Source: Symbiodinium natans
Lineage: Eukaryota; Sar; Dinophyceae; Suessiales; Symbiodiniaceae
Assembly (NCBI GenBank): GCA_905221605.1
Contig: CAJNDS010002168.1
Location: 1,210,931 to 1,274,930, forward strand
DNA length: 64,000 bases
Direction: 5' to 3'
Part shown: positions 1-10,027 of the stretch, one piece after another
How the letters are laid out: each line of letters opens with the position of its first letter
Position numbering within the stretch: the first letter of the stretch is position 1
Notes under the pieces: model-generated
What the model was told of the DNA's origin: nothing
Database searches by the model: none
The model's input: only the letters and a program-made list of their open reading frames with translations
Position numbers and translations under genes: made by a program

Positions 1-143
1 TTTAATTTAAGGGCCATCCTAGTTATAGGTAAGGTAACTCTAGCTTTTGCTGGTTTGTAACCTTCCTTCGGAGTCCTACAACCCTACCTATGCCTCAAAG
101 ACAGCCCAAGCTCGCGGGCCCTTCTTTACTGCTGGTTATAGTA

Positions 144-230
144 GAGAATGAGGGAATGAGGTACCCTATATCCCCCTATATATACCATTTAAGGAATTAT
201 GTAGGGTACCTCATTCCCTCATTCCCTACT
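144..230. repeat. short fold-back element
   Basis: Two arms of about 25 bases face each other: one contains GAATGAGGGAATGAGGTACC and the other is its reverse complement near 201-229, with an AT-rich loop between. Arms differ at one or two positions. No gene is visible in the first 330 bases apart from this hairpin. It resembles a MITE, but no target duplication was found. Confidence 0.6.
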
Positions 231-330
231 CGCCAACGGTAAGCTTCTGGCTTCAGGTGGCCCTTGTGGCCGGGTGGGAAGTTCGGAAACGCTCCTCGGA
301 TCTGTTCAGAGATTGTAGAGGAGCACCCTA

Positions 331-718
331 AACCTTAGGCCCTAAACCCTAAACCCTACACCCTAAACCCTAAACCTAAACCCGAAGCTCTAAACCCTAA
401 GCCCTAAACCATACACCCAAAACCCCAAACCCTAAACCCTGAACCCTAAACCTTAAATTCTAAACCTTGGACCCTGTTCATGTGTCTGGATGCGGAGATG
501 GCCGAGATAGATGGGATCTGAGGCTTGCGGGTGAGACGGGTAGGCTGAGGCTGTGAGATGAACCCTAAACCCTAAACCCTAAACGCCAAACCCTAAACCC
601 TAAGCTCTAAACCCTAAACCCTAAACCCTAAACCCTAAACCCTAAACCCTAAACCCTAAACCCTAAACCCTAAACCCTAAACCCTAAACCCTAAACCCTA
701 AACCCTAAACCCTAAACC
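331..718. repeat. CCCTAAA telomere-like arrays, split
   Basis: Degenerate CCCTAAA units run from about 331 to 472, then about 90 bases of non-repetitive sequence, then a cleaner array from about 560 to 718. Variants such as CCCTACA and CCCGAAG are scattered at the edges, while the core is near perfect. This is an interstitial array. Confidence 0.9.
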
Positions 719-837
719 CAGAACGGCACCCTTGTAGTAAGGACCCCCACACAAGCACCCTACTTGCGTGAGAAGCTCCCACCTCTGCATCTCAGACTGG
801 GCTTCTCTGAACGTGAATTGTAGGGTACTCGAGAACC

Positions 838-1078
838 CTAAAAACCCAAAACCCAAGACCCTGAAACCCTAAATCCAAAGCCCTAGGTCCTGAAACCCTA
901 AGCCCGAAACCCTGAAGTTTGAACCCTAAACCCTAAACCTCCTGAAATCCTAGCCCCAAGCCCTAAGCCCTAAGCCCTAAGCCCTAAGCCCTAAGCCCTA
1001 AACCCTAAACCCTAAACCCTAAACCCTAAACCCTAAACCCTAAACCCTAAACCCTAAACCCTAAACCCTAAACCCCCA
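838..1078. repeat. CCCTAAA/CCCTAAG array
   Basis: The left part is degenerate (CCCTGAA, CCCAAA), then a homogeneous block of CCCTAAG, then CCCTAAA. The variant blocks are locally uniform, which suggests expansion in place rather than repeated telomerase addition. Confidence 0.9.
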
Positions 1079-1095
1079 AAGCTCTGGCTTCCCAG

Positions 1096-1168
1096 GCTTC
1101 AACACGACTCTGCTGCTGCGATGCGTCGTCGCGCTGCTTCTGCTCTCGTCCTTGACGCATGGCAAAAG
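1096..1168 (+). CDS. candidate exon, hydrophobic segment
   Basis: A GC-rich island begins after a CCCAG acceptor and ends at AAAAG followed by GCTTTAGGG, a GC-type donor running into a TTTAGGG repeat. The open frame (start phase two bases) reads FNTTLLLRCVVALLLLSS and then LTHGK, a strongly hydrophobic stretch like a signal anchor or one membrane helix. The parent gene is not recognised. The call rests on splice-like borders and frame only. Confidence 0.4.
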
Positions 1169-1550
1169 GCTTTAGGGTTTAGGGTTTAGGGTTCAGCATC
1201 TCTGGTCCAAGCATTCACTAGTTGAGCAGCTTTCAAGGCCACAGGGGAATACCCACCCGCCCATTGGGTCCCACACCATTAGGAAAAATATCCAACCTCC
1301 TTCTTCTCTCGGCACGTGGTCAACAGAATGGATTTGTTAACCACATGTTTCTGTTTCAAGCGGACAAGAAAACCAACGTGGTCAACAGAATGGATTTGTT
1401 AACCACATGTTTCCATTCGGGAACTTAGTCTTTGAAAGCCATCTTGAGTTCTTGAGTCGTTTGAGGGGCTTCAGGGGCCTCAAAAATAGGCGCGGTCATT
1501 CGGAAACTTATTCTTTGGAAGCCATCTTGAATCGCTTGACTCTTTTCCAG

Positions 1551-1700
1551 GGGGGGGGGGGTGAGGGCGGGGTTGTGGGGGGGGTGGGGCGGGGTGGGGG
1601 GGTGGGGGGGCGGGGGGGGGGTGGGGGGGGGGGGGGGTGGGGGGGGGGGGGTGGGGGGTGGGGGGGGTGGGGGGGGGGTGGGGGGGGGGGGGGGGGGGGG
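1551..1700. repeat. poly-G / GGGGT tract
   Basis: About 150 bases of almost pure G with occasional T, C or A. Open frames through it encode only glycine or proline runs and are not genes. G-quadruplex formation is likely, and sequencing errors are also likely here. Confidence 0.9.
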
Positions 1701-2205
1701 ACCTTGCCCACTAAATATAAGACCTTGCCCACTAAATATATGACCTTGCCCGCTAAATATATGACCTTGCCCGCTAAATATATGACCTTGCCCGCTAAAT
1801 ATAGGACCTTGCCCGCTAAATATAGGACCTTGCCCGCTAAATATGGGCCCTTGCCCGCCAAATATATGACCTTGCCCGCTAAATATATGGCCTTGCCCGC
1901 TAAATATATGACCTGGCCCGGGCAATATATTTAGCGGGCAAGGTCATATATTTGGCGGGCAAGGTCATATATTTAGCGGGCAAGGTCATATATTTAGCGG
2001 GCAAGGTCATATATTTAGTGGGCAAGGTCGCCCTTTAGCGGGCAAGGTCATATATTTAGTGGGCAAGGTCATTTTTTAGCCAATGGACCTTGCCCACTAA
2101 ATATATGACCTTGCCCGCTAAATATATGACCTTGCCCGCTAAATATCTGACCTTGCCCGCTAAATATAGGACCTTGCCCGCTAAATATATGACCTTGCCC
2201 GCAAA
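1701..2205. repeat. 21-bp minisatellite with two orientation switches
   Basis: The unit is GACCTTGCCCGCTAAATATAT. It runs forward from about 1701 to 1918, inverted from about 1921 to 2080 (ATATTTAGCGGGCAAGGTC), then forward again to about 2205. The switches can fold into a long cruciform. Units differ by a few bases (ACT/GCT, TAG/TAT). Confidence 0.9.
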
Positions 2206-2464
2206 GTCATTAACATTTATATTATATATGAAAGAGTGGTTTAGGGTTTAGGGTTTAGGGTTTAGGGTTTAGGGTTAGGGTTTAGGGTTTCGGGTTCATC
2301 GAAGTGGCAATAAGCACAATTGCACTCATACGATGAAGTCAAAAGTCATAGTGAACATCACACGAATAAGCTCTATGATCAGAGCGTACTAATCGTAACA
2401 GTACGAACGCAGAGGCAGAGGGTCCATATACGGTACTATCATGGAAGTAGGTACCAATATACAG

Positions 2465-2658
2465 GGTTCTCGGCATCTAGTCCCAGAAAACATGTCAAGT
2501 GGACCTCTCAGCATCGCACGCAGGAATCATGGAAGCTTCGCGCTCCGTACTTGCTAGGCCGGACAGGTGCCGAGCGCGTTGAAGAAGTCCTTGCCGTCTT
2601 GGTCTGCAGAACTTTCTGCTTTCATGAAGGAAGTGGTAATTACTTATCGCCATATTAG
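2465..2658 (+). CDS. candidate terminal exon, unknown protein
   Basis: After a TATACAG acceptor the frame is open for 64 codons to a TAG at 2656-2658, in a non-repetitive island between TTTAGGG arrays. It reads FSASSPRKHVKWTSQHRTQE and later VEEVLAVLVCRTFCFHEG. A GT donor at 2567 is an alternative end. No family is recognised. Confidence 0.3.
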
Positions 2659-2810
2659 GAAGTACATAAAAGCCCCCAAGTATACTGTATTTAGCTACAT
2701 GGACCCTTAGGGAGAATCTTCAGGGTTTAGGGTTTAGGGTTTAGGGGTTTTCGGTGGTCTAAGGTTGGGCACCCGCTAGGCCCTTTCTTCCTTACAAAAG
2801 GCACGCCTAA

Positions 2811-3310
2811 GCCCTAAACCCTAAACCCTAAACCCTAAACCCTAAACCCTAAATCCTAAACCCTAAACCCTAACCCTAAACCCTAAACCCTAAACCCTGA
2901 ACCCGCAACTCCCCAAAAAACCCCAAATTGAGACTTGAAAGCCTCTGCCCTACCGCAACCCCAAACCCCCAAAAAGCCCAAGTAAGACTCGGCAGCCTCT
3001 GAGGATGGGACTTGGCGTGTTCAAGGCATCGGATCTGGGCTTGTGGGCGCTGGGTGCCCTTGTCTTTCAAGAAGGGGTTAGGGTTTAGGGTTTAGGGTCT
3101 AGGGTCTGGGGTTTGGGGTTTGGGGTTTAGGGTTTAGGGTGTAGGGTTTAGGGTTTAGGGTTTAGGGGGGGCCAGGGGATCCGCAGCCCCAGTTCGCCTT
3201 CGGCGCGAGTCAGGAAGGGACTTAGCTGTGTGCAGGCTTCTTAGCCTTGATCTTTAGTTTGGTGCTAGGGGTTGTGGGTCTAGGGTTTAGGGTTTAGGGT
3301 TTAGGGTTTC
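2811..3310. repeat. mixed CCCTAAA and TTTAGGG arrays
   Basis: A CCCTAAA array (about 2811-2900) is followed by a spacer rich in CCCCAAA-like words, then TTTAGGG arrays at about 3074-3168 and 3280-3310 in the opposite orientation. A short GC-rich island near 3170-3270 has splice-like CCGCAG and GTCAG words but no convincing frame. Confidence 0.8.
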
Positions 3311-3415
3311 TTATGACGTTCAGCGTTGCGGGGCTGTAGGGTTTCAGTGTGTAGGCGTGAGGGCTTAGAGTTTACTAGGGAGTTGCTGGTGGCTGCTTGC
3401 TCAGCAAGCTCTCAG

Positions 3416-3498
3416 AACAAATGGAAACGGAGATGCCTGCAACTCTGGACACGGCGCCTGGGGAATATGAGACAGATGTTTGGGAACCCGTGGCAGAA
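3416..3498 (+). CDS. candidate exon, acidic protein
   Basis: The acceptor GCTCTCAG and donor GAA|GTGTAG enclose two bases plus 27 open codons reading QMETEMPATLDTAPGEYETD and VWEPVAE. Another frame (NKWKRRCLQL...) is also open, so the frame is not certain. It is flanked by telomere-like arrays on both sides. The function is unknown. Confidence 0.35.
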
Positions 3499-3539
3499 GT
3501 GTAGCTACCTTGCTCTAACCTGACAAAGAACTACAGCCT

Positions 3540-4035
3540 AAGCCCTTAACCCTAAACCAGAAACCCTAAACTCGAAACCCTAAACCCTAAACCCTAAACC
3601 CTAAACCCTAAACCCTAAACCCTGAACCCTCAACCCTGAACCCTGAACCCTGAACCCTGAACCCTGAACCCTAAACCCTAAACCCTAAACCCTAAACCCT
3701 AAGCCCTAAACCCTAAACCCTAAACCCTAAACCCTAAACCCTAAACCCTATCCCAACACAGAACTACAGCCTGAGCCCTAGTTTCAGAAACGCCCGTGGG
3801 CGAAAGTTCTGAGGCACTGTCTGTTTAGGAGGTCGAAGATCTGGCTCTACATTGAGTTGTGCAACCTACATCCTGCAATAATTTTAGTAAGGTATATAAA
3901 GCCTAAAGCCTAAACCCTAAACCCTTAACCCTAAACCCTAAACCCTAAACCCTAAGCCCTAAGCCCTAAGCCCTCAGCCCTCAGCCCTCAGCCCTCAACC
4001 CTCAACTCTCAATCCTAAACCCTAAACCCTAAACT
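3540..4035. repeat. CCCTAAA arrays with CCCTGAA and CCCTCAG blocks
   Basis: The arrays at about 3540-3750 and 3907-4035 show locally uniform variants: CCCTGAA repeated about seven times near 3630-3670, and CCCTCAG near 3968-3995. The spacer 3751-3900 shows no clear gene. Confidence 0.9.
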
Positions 4036-4442
4036 TAAGCTTCAGTTTAAGTTGTATCAGGGCTTCGGGAGACCAAAGGCCCGTCCAGCCCAGGCGTGAC
4101 CTTGTTCTGGTTGCTGCTCGCTGTCTCCGACCCTTGTCCCAAATCAGGGTTTAGGGTTTAGGGTTTAGGGCTTAGGGCGTGACCCGAAACCCTAAACCCC
4201 AAACCCTAAGCCCTAAGTCCAAGCAAAGATCTGGAGCCTATAAAAAGCGTGCCCCTATCATATAAGATCGGGTCCCTTGGGTAAGGAGAGTATGTAAGTT
4301 TAGGTGTTTTTCAGGGAGAGGCTACGGCTGAGGCTTCTAATAAGAAATCTGCCTTTTTCAGCCAGGGTTTCGAAATTTCTTAAAACCCCAAATGGAAATA
4401 AGAAAGTTAGGTTTGAACCAGACCCTGAAATATATTTCTTAT

Positions 4443-4556
4443 TCTCTAAACCCTAAACCCTACACCCTAAACCCTAAACCCTAAACCCTAAACCCTAAAC
4501 CCTAAACCCTACACCCTAAACCCTAAACCCTAAACCCTAAACCCTAAACCCTAAAC
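4443..4556. repeat. CCCTAAA array
   Basis: About 16 near-perfect units with two CCCTACA variants. It abuts the first unit of the hairpin array. Confidence 0.9.
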
Positions 4557-5797
4557 GCGGGGAAGAGGCCGGCACAAAAAGTCACCTTTTTTGGGCCTTT
4601 CCGGCCTGAAACACCTCAAAAAAGGTGACTTTTTGTGCCGGACCTCTTCCCCTAAGCCCTAAGCCCTAAGCCCTAAGCCCTGAGCCCTGAGCCCTGAGCC
4701 CTGAGCCCTGAGCCCTGAGCCCTGAGCCCTGAGCCCTGAGCCCTGAGCCCTGAGCCCTGAGCCCTTAAAGGCTTCCCTGCAAGAGCCCGGCATCCCCGCA
4801 AGAGCCCGGCACAAAAAGTCACCTTTTTTGGGCCTTTCCGGCCCCAAGCACCTCAAAAAAGGTGACTTTTTGTGCCGGGCCTCTTCCCCGCATGAGCCCG
4901 GCACAAAAAGTCACCTTCCGGCCTGAAACACCTCAAAAAAGGTGACTTTTTGTGCCGGGCCTCTTCCCCGCATGAGCCCGGCACAAAAAGTCACCTTCCG
5001 GCCTCAAACACCTCAAAAAAGGTGACTTTTTGTGCCGGGCCTCTTCCCCGCAAGAGCCCGGCACAAAAAGTCACCTTTTTTGGGCCTTTCCGGCCTGAAA
5101 CACCTCAAAAAAGGTGACTTTTTGTGCCGGGCCTCTTCCCCGCAAGAGCCCGGCACAAAAAGTCACCTTTTTTGGGCCTTTCCCGGCCCCAAGCACCTCA
5201 AAAAAGGTGCACAAAAAGTCACCTTCCGGCCTCAAACACCTCAAAAAAGGTGACTTTTTGTGCCGGGCCTCTTCCCCGCATGAGCTCAAACACCTCAAAA
5301 AAGGTGACTTTTTGTGCCGGGCCTCTTCCCCGCAAGCCCTGAGCCTTGAGCCCTGAGCCCTGAGCCCTGAGCCCTTAAAGGCTTCCCCGCAAGAGCCCGG
5401 CATCCCCGCAAGAGCCCGGCACAAAAAGTCACCTTTTTTGGGCCTTTCCGGCCTGAAACACCTCAAAAGAGGTGGGCCTCTTCCCCGCAAGAGCCCGGCA
5501 CAAAAAGTCACCTTTTTTGGGCCTTTCCGGCCCCAAGCACCTCAAAAAAGGTGACTTTTTGTGCTGGGCCTCTTCCCCGCAAGAGCCCGGCACAAAAAGT
5601 CACCTTTTTTGGGCCTTTCCGGCCCCAAGCACCTCAAAAAAGGTGACTTTTTGTGCCGGGCCTCTTCCCCATGAGCCCGGCACAAAAAGTCACCTTCCGG
5701 CCTCAAACACCTCAAAAAAGGTGACTTTTTGTGCCGGGCCTCTTCCCCACAAGAGCCCGGCACAAAAAGTCACCTTTTTTGGGCCTTTCCGGCCCGT
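4556..5797. repeat. tandem array of about 12 hairpin units
   Basis: Each unit of about 80-100 bases holds two facing arms: CCGGCACAAAAAGTCACCTT, then a short loop (TTTTGGGCCTTTCCGGCC... or a shorter CCGGCCT), then AAGGTGACTTTTTGTGCCGG, followed by GCCTCTTCCCCGCA[A/T]GA as linker. Copies start near 4561, 4801, 4895, 4975, 5055, 5147, 5210 (partial), 5285 (one arm), 5415, 5490, 5585, 5675 and 5758 (one arm). The arms are almost invariant while loops differ, as expected if the arms are maintained by pairing or by recent amplification. A CCCTGAG block (4677-4764, again near 5337-5373) is embedded. Open reading frames through it are repeat translations, not genes. Confidence 0.92.
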
Positions 5798-7260
5798 GGA
5801 GTTAACTAGTAGGGCAGGTGGCGTTCTAAAGGCTTGAACGTGCAGAGGCTTTAGGTTGAGACTACGGGGCTTAAGGGATTAGAGGGTTTGAGGCTTGCAG
5901 TTTCTTGGGTTCTTGGTAAATATGACAGAGAACGTTACTTAATACTTCCTCGGCGGAATTTTTTGGGGCGAGCCCGCGAGGCCCTGTATTTTAAAATGTG
6001 TGGCCGGTCCAGGTCCAGATTTCTTAATTAATAAAAATTCTTAACACACTCCTGGGCCGTATGTAAGATCAGGTCGTGTGGGTAAGGAGAGTACGTAACC
6101 TGGTGTTTTTCAGGGAGAGGCTTCGTAAGAGCAGGCTGCCTGACTTCTAAGTTCTGGTGTTTTTTGGCAGATGCTGCATGGGTCTCCTGCACAGGTTTGT
6201 GCGGGCTTCAACACGGGTCTCCTACGGGGACCCTTGGCAACTTGCGGGCTGCTTACGTGCCACTTACGTGCCACTTACCACTTACGCGCCACTTACCACT
6301 TACGCGCCACTTACGGCCACTTATGTGCCGCTTACATGCCACTTACATGCCGCTTACATGCCGCTTACATGCCGCTCAGGCCACTTGCGAACTTACGGGC
6401 CCCTCATGGGCCTTCGCGCCACTTACAAGCCTATATAGAGCCATTCGCGAGCCACTTACGGGCCTCTGGCTGCTTCGAGCCTTCTGCGGACCTGGTCTTG
6501 GAGTTCGAGCGACGAGAGCTTGCTTGACGAATGCTGCGCCCGTTCGACTGACAAAAAAACGGGGCCCTGACAAACCCTGGATCGGGTTGAATTCTCACGA
6601 GAGCTTACTCAAAGACAGGGTCGACGCAAAAACATGCTTACACAGGATAGCCAAGCCTCAGCCCTTTTTGACCTTACAAGCTTCTCATTTGCTCTTCCCC
6701 GAGACATCCCCTCACATGTGCCTCACATGCCACTCGCCAGCCACTCACCAACCCAACCGCAACCTCTTATATGATAGGGGCACGCATTTGATAGGCACCT
6801 GATCATCCCCTTGATTAAGCCCTAAGCCCGAAAACCCTAAGCCTAAGCCCTATGGGCCCCTTCATACCCGGTCTTGCAAGCTAGATGTTTCGAGTTACTT
6901 CGGGCTTCTGTAGGCCTTATTTTAGGGGCTACTTAGGTGCATAGGGACTATGTAAGGTATATAATTAATAATGAGAATAATACTAATAATGATTCTAGTC
7001 ATAATACTAATAATAATTATATATAATTATATATATATATATATAGATAGATATGTATATATTGTTGGGGGGGGGGAACAAGATTAACTCTTAGGGTAGT
7101 TACATAGTCCTTTAGTCTGGCCCCTTATACACCCCTTATATGCTCCATTCAAGTTCTGGGCCCATACATCAGAACCCTGTAAAGGAGGAGAGGCACCATA
7201 TTAAGGGCCCATGGAACTACCCTCAGATTAACGGCGCCCTCCTAGGGGTCCCTCCCTACA
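5798..7260. other. non-genic stretch with small repeats
   Basis: No gene is supported. About 6245-6440 holds irregular repeats of CACTTACnTGCC and CACTTAC. About 6960-7060 is AT-rich with ATAATACTAATAAT and (TA)n. The words GGTAAGGAGAGTA and GTGTTTTTCAGGGAGAGGCT near 6085-6125 recur at about 4278-4325, so these two places are diverged copies. Open frames over the CACTTAC repeats (for example 6164-6802) are low-complexity. Confidence 0.55.
7093..7230. mobile_element. fold-back element, family E
   Basis: Ends AGGGTAGTTACATAGTCC and GGCCCATGGAACTACCCT are inverted repeats. The middle carries CTTATATGCTCC, GGGCCCATAC and CAGAACCCT, which are shared with copies near 9836, 10893, 14165 and 60550. 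It is non-coding and MITE-like. Confidence 0.6.
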
Positions 7261-7261
7261 C

Positions 7262-7400
7262 CCCACCCTAACCCTAAACCCTAAACCCTAAACCCTAAAC
7301 CCTAAACCCTAAACCCTAAACCCTAAACCCTAAACCCTAAACCCTAAACCCTAAACCCTAAACCCCAAACCCCAAACCCCAAACCCTAAACCCTAAACCC
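7262..7400. repeat. CCCTAAA array before an exon
   Basis: About 19 units, some CCCCAAA, ending in CCCCAG, which would be the splice acceptor of the exon starting at 7404. Confidence 0.9.
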
Positions 7401-7403
7401 CAG

Positions 7404-8809
7404 ATGTTTGTTCAGCACCCTCCCTTCATAACCCACGCGCGCCGGAGCGCTGTGCCAACGTTCCCAGGACTGAGCATCCTCCAGAAGTGCGAGGGTTTAG
7501 GGTTCAGGGTTTAGGGTTTAGGGTTTAGGGTTTAGGGTTTAGGGTTTAGTTTCAGTACCCCAGGTCAGCCTGGGCATGGGTGCCTGCCTGAAGAAGCATG
7601 CTTCAGAGGAGGCTGGTCGTGGGGACTTGGTTGTGCTGCACTCCGGCAGAACCATGGGGTTCAGGGTTTAGGGTTTAGGGCTTAGGGTTTAGAGTATAGG
7701 ACTTCGTGCTCTAACCAAAGACCGAGCCAGAACATGTGGGGGAATGGGGCTGATGTTCTTCACTGCAACCGGTAGCTTCTATGAAGCTTCCCCTTCCCAC
7801 CCTGTTCACTTACGACTGCTAGCATTCTTGCTGGCACCACTGATGCTCTTCAGTTCCCTACACCTTGAACCCTAAGCCCTAAACACGAATGCTCTTCAGT
7901 TCCCTGCACAGCATTCCTAAACCTGAGGCCCTAAACCCTAAACACTATGCCCTAAACCCTAAACCCTAAACCCTAAACCCTAAACCCTAAACCCTAAACC
8001 CTAAACCCCAAACCCCAAACCCTAAACCCTAAACCCTAAACCCTAAACCCTAAACCCTAAACCCTAAACCCTAAACCGTAAACCCTAAACCCTAAACCCT
8101 AAACCCTAAACCCTAAACTACAGGGACCCAGAATGGCCTTTTGGCCCAAAAGGTTCAAATTGCACGGAAAGCCTCGAACCCGACGGAGAATCCCAAAGTC
8201 CCCCGTTTCCATGGGCCCTGAACCCTAAATCCCGTGGTTGCCCAGTGGTACTCTTTACTCTTTTTTTTGGTTCTGGGTTCCCTTATCAAGCAACCAACCA
8301 CAAAAGGGTACCCTTATTAACCTGCTTCCTAGGCTACTAGGAACCCCTAGACCCCGCCAAATCCCATGAACCTCCTACACCCTCTGAACCCCTGAAACCC
8401 TGCAGCCTCAACCCTCAACCCTTCTAACCCTCAACCCTAAATGGGTATTCCCCAAAATAGGGGTGAGAATAGAAGCCCCGATCTTCGGAAACCCAAAACC
8501 CTCAACCCTCAACCCCTCAACCCCTCAACCCCTCAACCCCTCAACCCCTTTAACCCCTCAACCCCTCAACCCCTCAACCCCTCAACCCCTCAACCCCTCA
8601 ACCCCTCAACCCCTCAACCCCTCAACCCCTCAACCCCTCAACCCCTCAACCCCTCAAACCTCTCAAGCCCCTCAAACCCCTCAAACCCCTCAAACCCCTA
8701 AACCCTAAACCCTACATGCCAGGCTACCGGGGATCTTTCCCCGCACTCGACCCTGGAATCGCAGACCTTCGGCAAACGTCGGGATGGTGCAGCCTGTGCT
8801 GGCTGTGAC
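7404..8809 (+). CDS. partial three-exon gene model, unknown protein
   Basis: The candidate exons are 7404-7493 (starts MFVQHPPFITHARRSAVPTF), 7564-7658 (VSLGMGACLKKHASEEAGRG) and 8723-8809 (LPGIFPRTRPWNRRPSANVG). Acceptors are CCCCAG, CCCCAG and ATGCCAG. The donor of exon 2 is ATGGG|GTTCAGGG and of exon 3 GTGAC|GTTTAGGG. The first junction is in frame if splicing follows GAG|GGTTTAGGG, a GG-type border, or equivalently one base later on both sides. The second junction is in phase with GT-AG. Intron 2 (about 1.06 kb) contains telomere-like arrays, fold-back element B and CCCCTCAA repeats. Exon 3 is also open in another frame. No family is recognised; both ends of the gene are missing. Evidence is splice motifs, phase and codon appearance only. 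Confidence 0.4.
7920..8120. repeat. CCCTAAA array, intronic in the model
   Basis: About 27 units with a few CCCCAAA. It lies in the proposed second intron of the 7.4-8.8 kb model. Confidence 0.9.
8228..8342. mobile_element. fold-back element, family B (diverged)
   Basis: It begins GTGGTTGCCCAGTGGTACTC, contains GGTTCTGGGTTCCCTTATCA and AAAGGGTACCCTTATTA, and ends CTAGGCTACTAGG. The same order is seen at 11031, 15045 and 58440. Confidence 0.55.
8490..8700. repeat. CCCCTCAA 8-bp tandem array
   Basis: About 24 units of CCCCTCAA passing into CCCCTCAAA at the right end and then CCCTAAA. Frames through it encode Leu-Asn-Pro-Ser repeats and are not genes. Confidence 0.92.
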
Positions 8810-8824
8810 GTTTAGGGCTGTAGG

Positions 8825-9238
8825 GCTTTAGGGCTTAGGGTTTAGGGTCTGAAGGTTTAGGGTTTAGGGTTTAGGGTTTAGGGTTTAGGGTTTAGGGTTT
8901 AGGGTTTAGGGTTAGGATTTAGGGTTTGAAGGTTTAGGGTTTAGGGTTTGGGGTCTGAGTCAGAGGGTTTAGGGTATAGGGGTTAGGGTTTGGGGCAGGG
9001 CTTCAGCTAGGGATTTGGGATTTAGAGTTTAGGGTGCCCATTGAAGTGCCTCATGTACGACTGAAAGTCATTTCATTTTTGCTGCCGGGCCCCTTCTCTG
9101 CATGAAGTGCTGAGAGCGTCTGGCAAGAGTAGTTCGATGGCGGGTCTGAAGCCGCGACGAACAAAGGGGGGGGGGGGAGTTGTTCGATGTCAGAAAGTCC
9201 CTATAGGTCTTATCCCCCCTTCTCCCTAACCCTAAACC

Positions 9239-9270
<32 letters not shown>

Positions 9271-9433
9271 ACCCGCAACCCTCAACCCTCAACCCTAAAC
9301 CCTAAAGCCTAAAGCCTAAAGCCTAAACCCTAAACCCTAAACCCTAAACCCTAAACCCTAAACCCTAAACCCTAAACCCCCTAAACCTAAACCCTAAACC
9401 CTAAACCCTAAAACCCTAAACCCTAAACCCACC

Positions 9434-9469
<36 letters not shown>

Positions 9470-9480
9470 TTGCCCCCCCC
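8825..9480. repeat. TTTAGGG then CCCTCAA/CCCTAAA arrays and poly-C
   Basis: TTTAGGG units at about 8825-8990 are followed by a spacer, then CCCTCAA and CCCTAAA units at about 9227-9432, then a poly-C run at about 9433-9480. The spacer 9040-9220 contains a possible minus or plus coding stretch (HEVLRASGKSSSMAGLKPRR on plus) with no clear borders. Confidence 0.85.
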
Positions 9481-9547
9481 CCTTGATACAAGCTACCCCA
9501 ATCTGGACCTGCAGCTGGACCTTTCGAACCGAGTCGCTTGTTTGCAA

Positions 9548-9705
9548 GACTTAAACCCTAAACCCTAAACCCTAAACCCTAAACCCTAAACCCTAAACCC
9601 TAAACCCTAAACCCTAAACCCTAAACCCTAAACCCTAAACCCTAAACCCTTAACCCTAAACCCTAAACCCTAAACCCCAAACTCTAAACCCTAAACCCTA
9701 AACCG
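9548..9705. repeat. CCCTAAA array
   Basis: About 22 units. The preceding island 9482-9547 is open on plus (YPNLDLQLDLSNRVACLQD) with a GACCTGCAG acceptor inside it, and may be another exon. Confidence 0.88.
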
Positions 9706-9720
9706 TGTTCCTAAGGGGTA

Positions 9721-9972
9721 GTTACCACCTTTCAAGGGACTCAAGGGAGGGACCTTTGGGGTTATTTGGGGGAATAAGATGAAGGTTCCCTTATACGAAA
9801 AGTCCTTAATGGGGATTATAGTCCCCCTTTCATCTAGGGGTAGTTACATGGGCCCTTAATATGGTCCCTTGCCTCCTTTACAGGGTTCTGATGTATGGGC
9901 CTTTAATTTGTATAGGGTATACATACCCTTCTAAGGGCCCATACTAAGGCACCATGTAACTACCCTGAGATG
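9721..9972. mobile_element. composite fold-back block, copy 1
   Basis: It shares with 60439-60657 the order CCACCTTTCAAGGGACTCAA, GGGACCTTTGGGGTTATTT, AGTCCTTAAT, ATCTAnGGGTAGTTACATGG, GGGCCCATACTAAGG and CATGTA[A/G]CTACCCT. The right half alone is a family E fold-back. The two halves therefore moved or duplicated together. Confidence 0.7.
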
Positions 9973-10027
9973 TGTAGCTAGATTTCGAGCATGCGTCAGA
10001 GCCCACGTCTGAGACACGACGCTGACA

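Larger units (their letters stand above)
1189..2240. repeat. duplicated block with internal minisatellite
   Basis: The ends match 12652-13022: both start with TTCAGnATCTC...TCCAAGCATTCACTAGT, share AATACCCACCCGCCC, and end with AACATTTAnATTATATATGAAAGAG followed by TTTAGGG. The left copy is far longer because its minisatellite and a G-rich tract have expanded. Inside, about 1317-1540 carries imperfect direct duplications (for example GGATTTGTTAACCACATG twice, about 61 bases apart). Confidence 0.75.

Noticed and set aside
331-1078. True chromosome end
   Set aside because: Arrays occur in both orientations throughout the window, contain variants, and are separated by unique sequence and exon candidates.
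1407-1934. Long open frames on both strands over the G-rich tract and minisatellite
   Set aside because: They are translations of poly-G and the 21-bp unit; the minisatellite length is a multiple of three, so frames stay open by chance.
4556-5797. CRISPR array
   Set aside because: Repeats are hairpins with homologous loops rather than unique spacers, and the genome is eukaryotic.
4659-5837. Several overlapping open frames in the hairpin array
   Set aside because: The same unit is read in different frames and strands; no frame is favoured and both strands are equally open.
6164-6802. 212-codon plus frame
   Set aside because: Most of it is CACTTACnTGCC repeat read as Thr/Leu/Pro; three frames are open over the same repeat.
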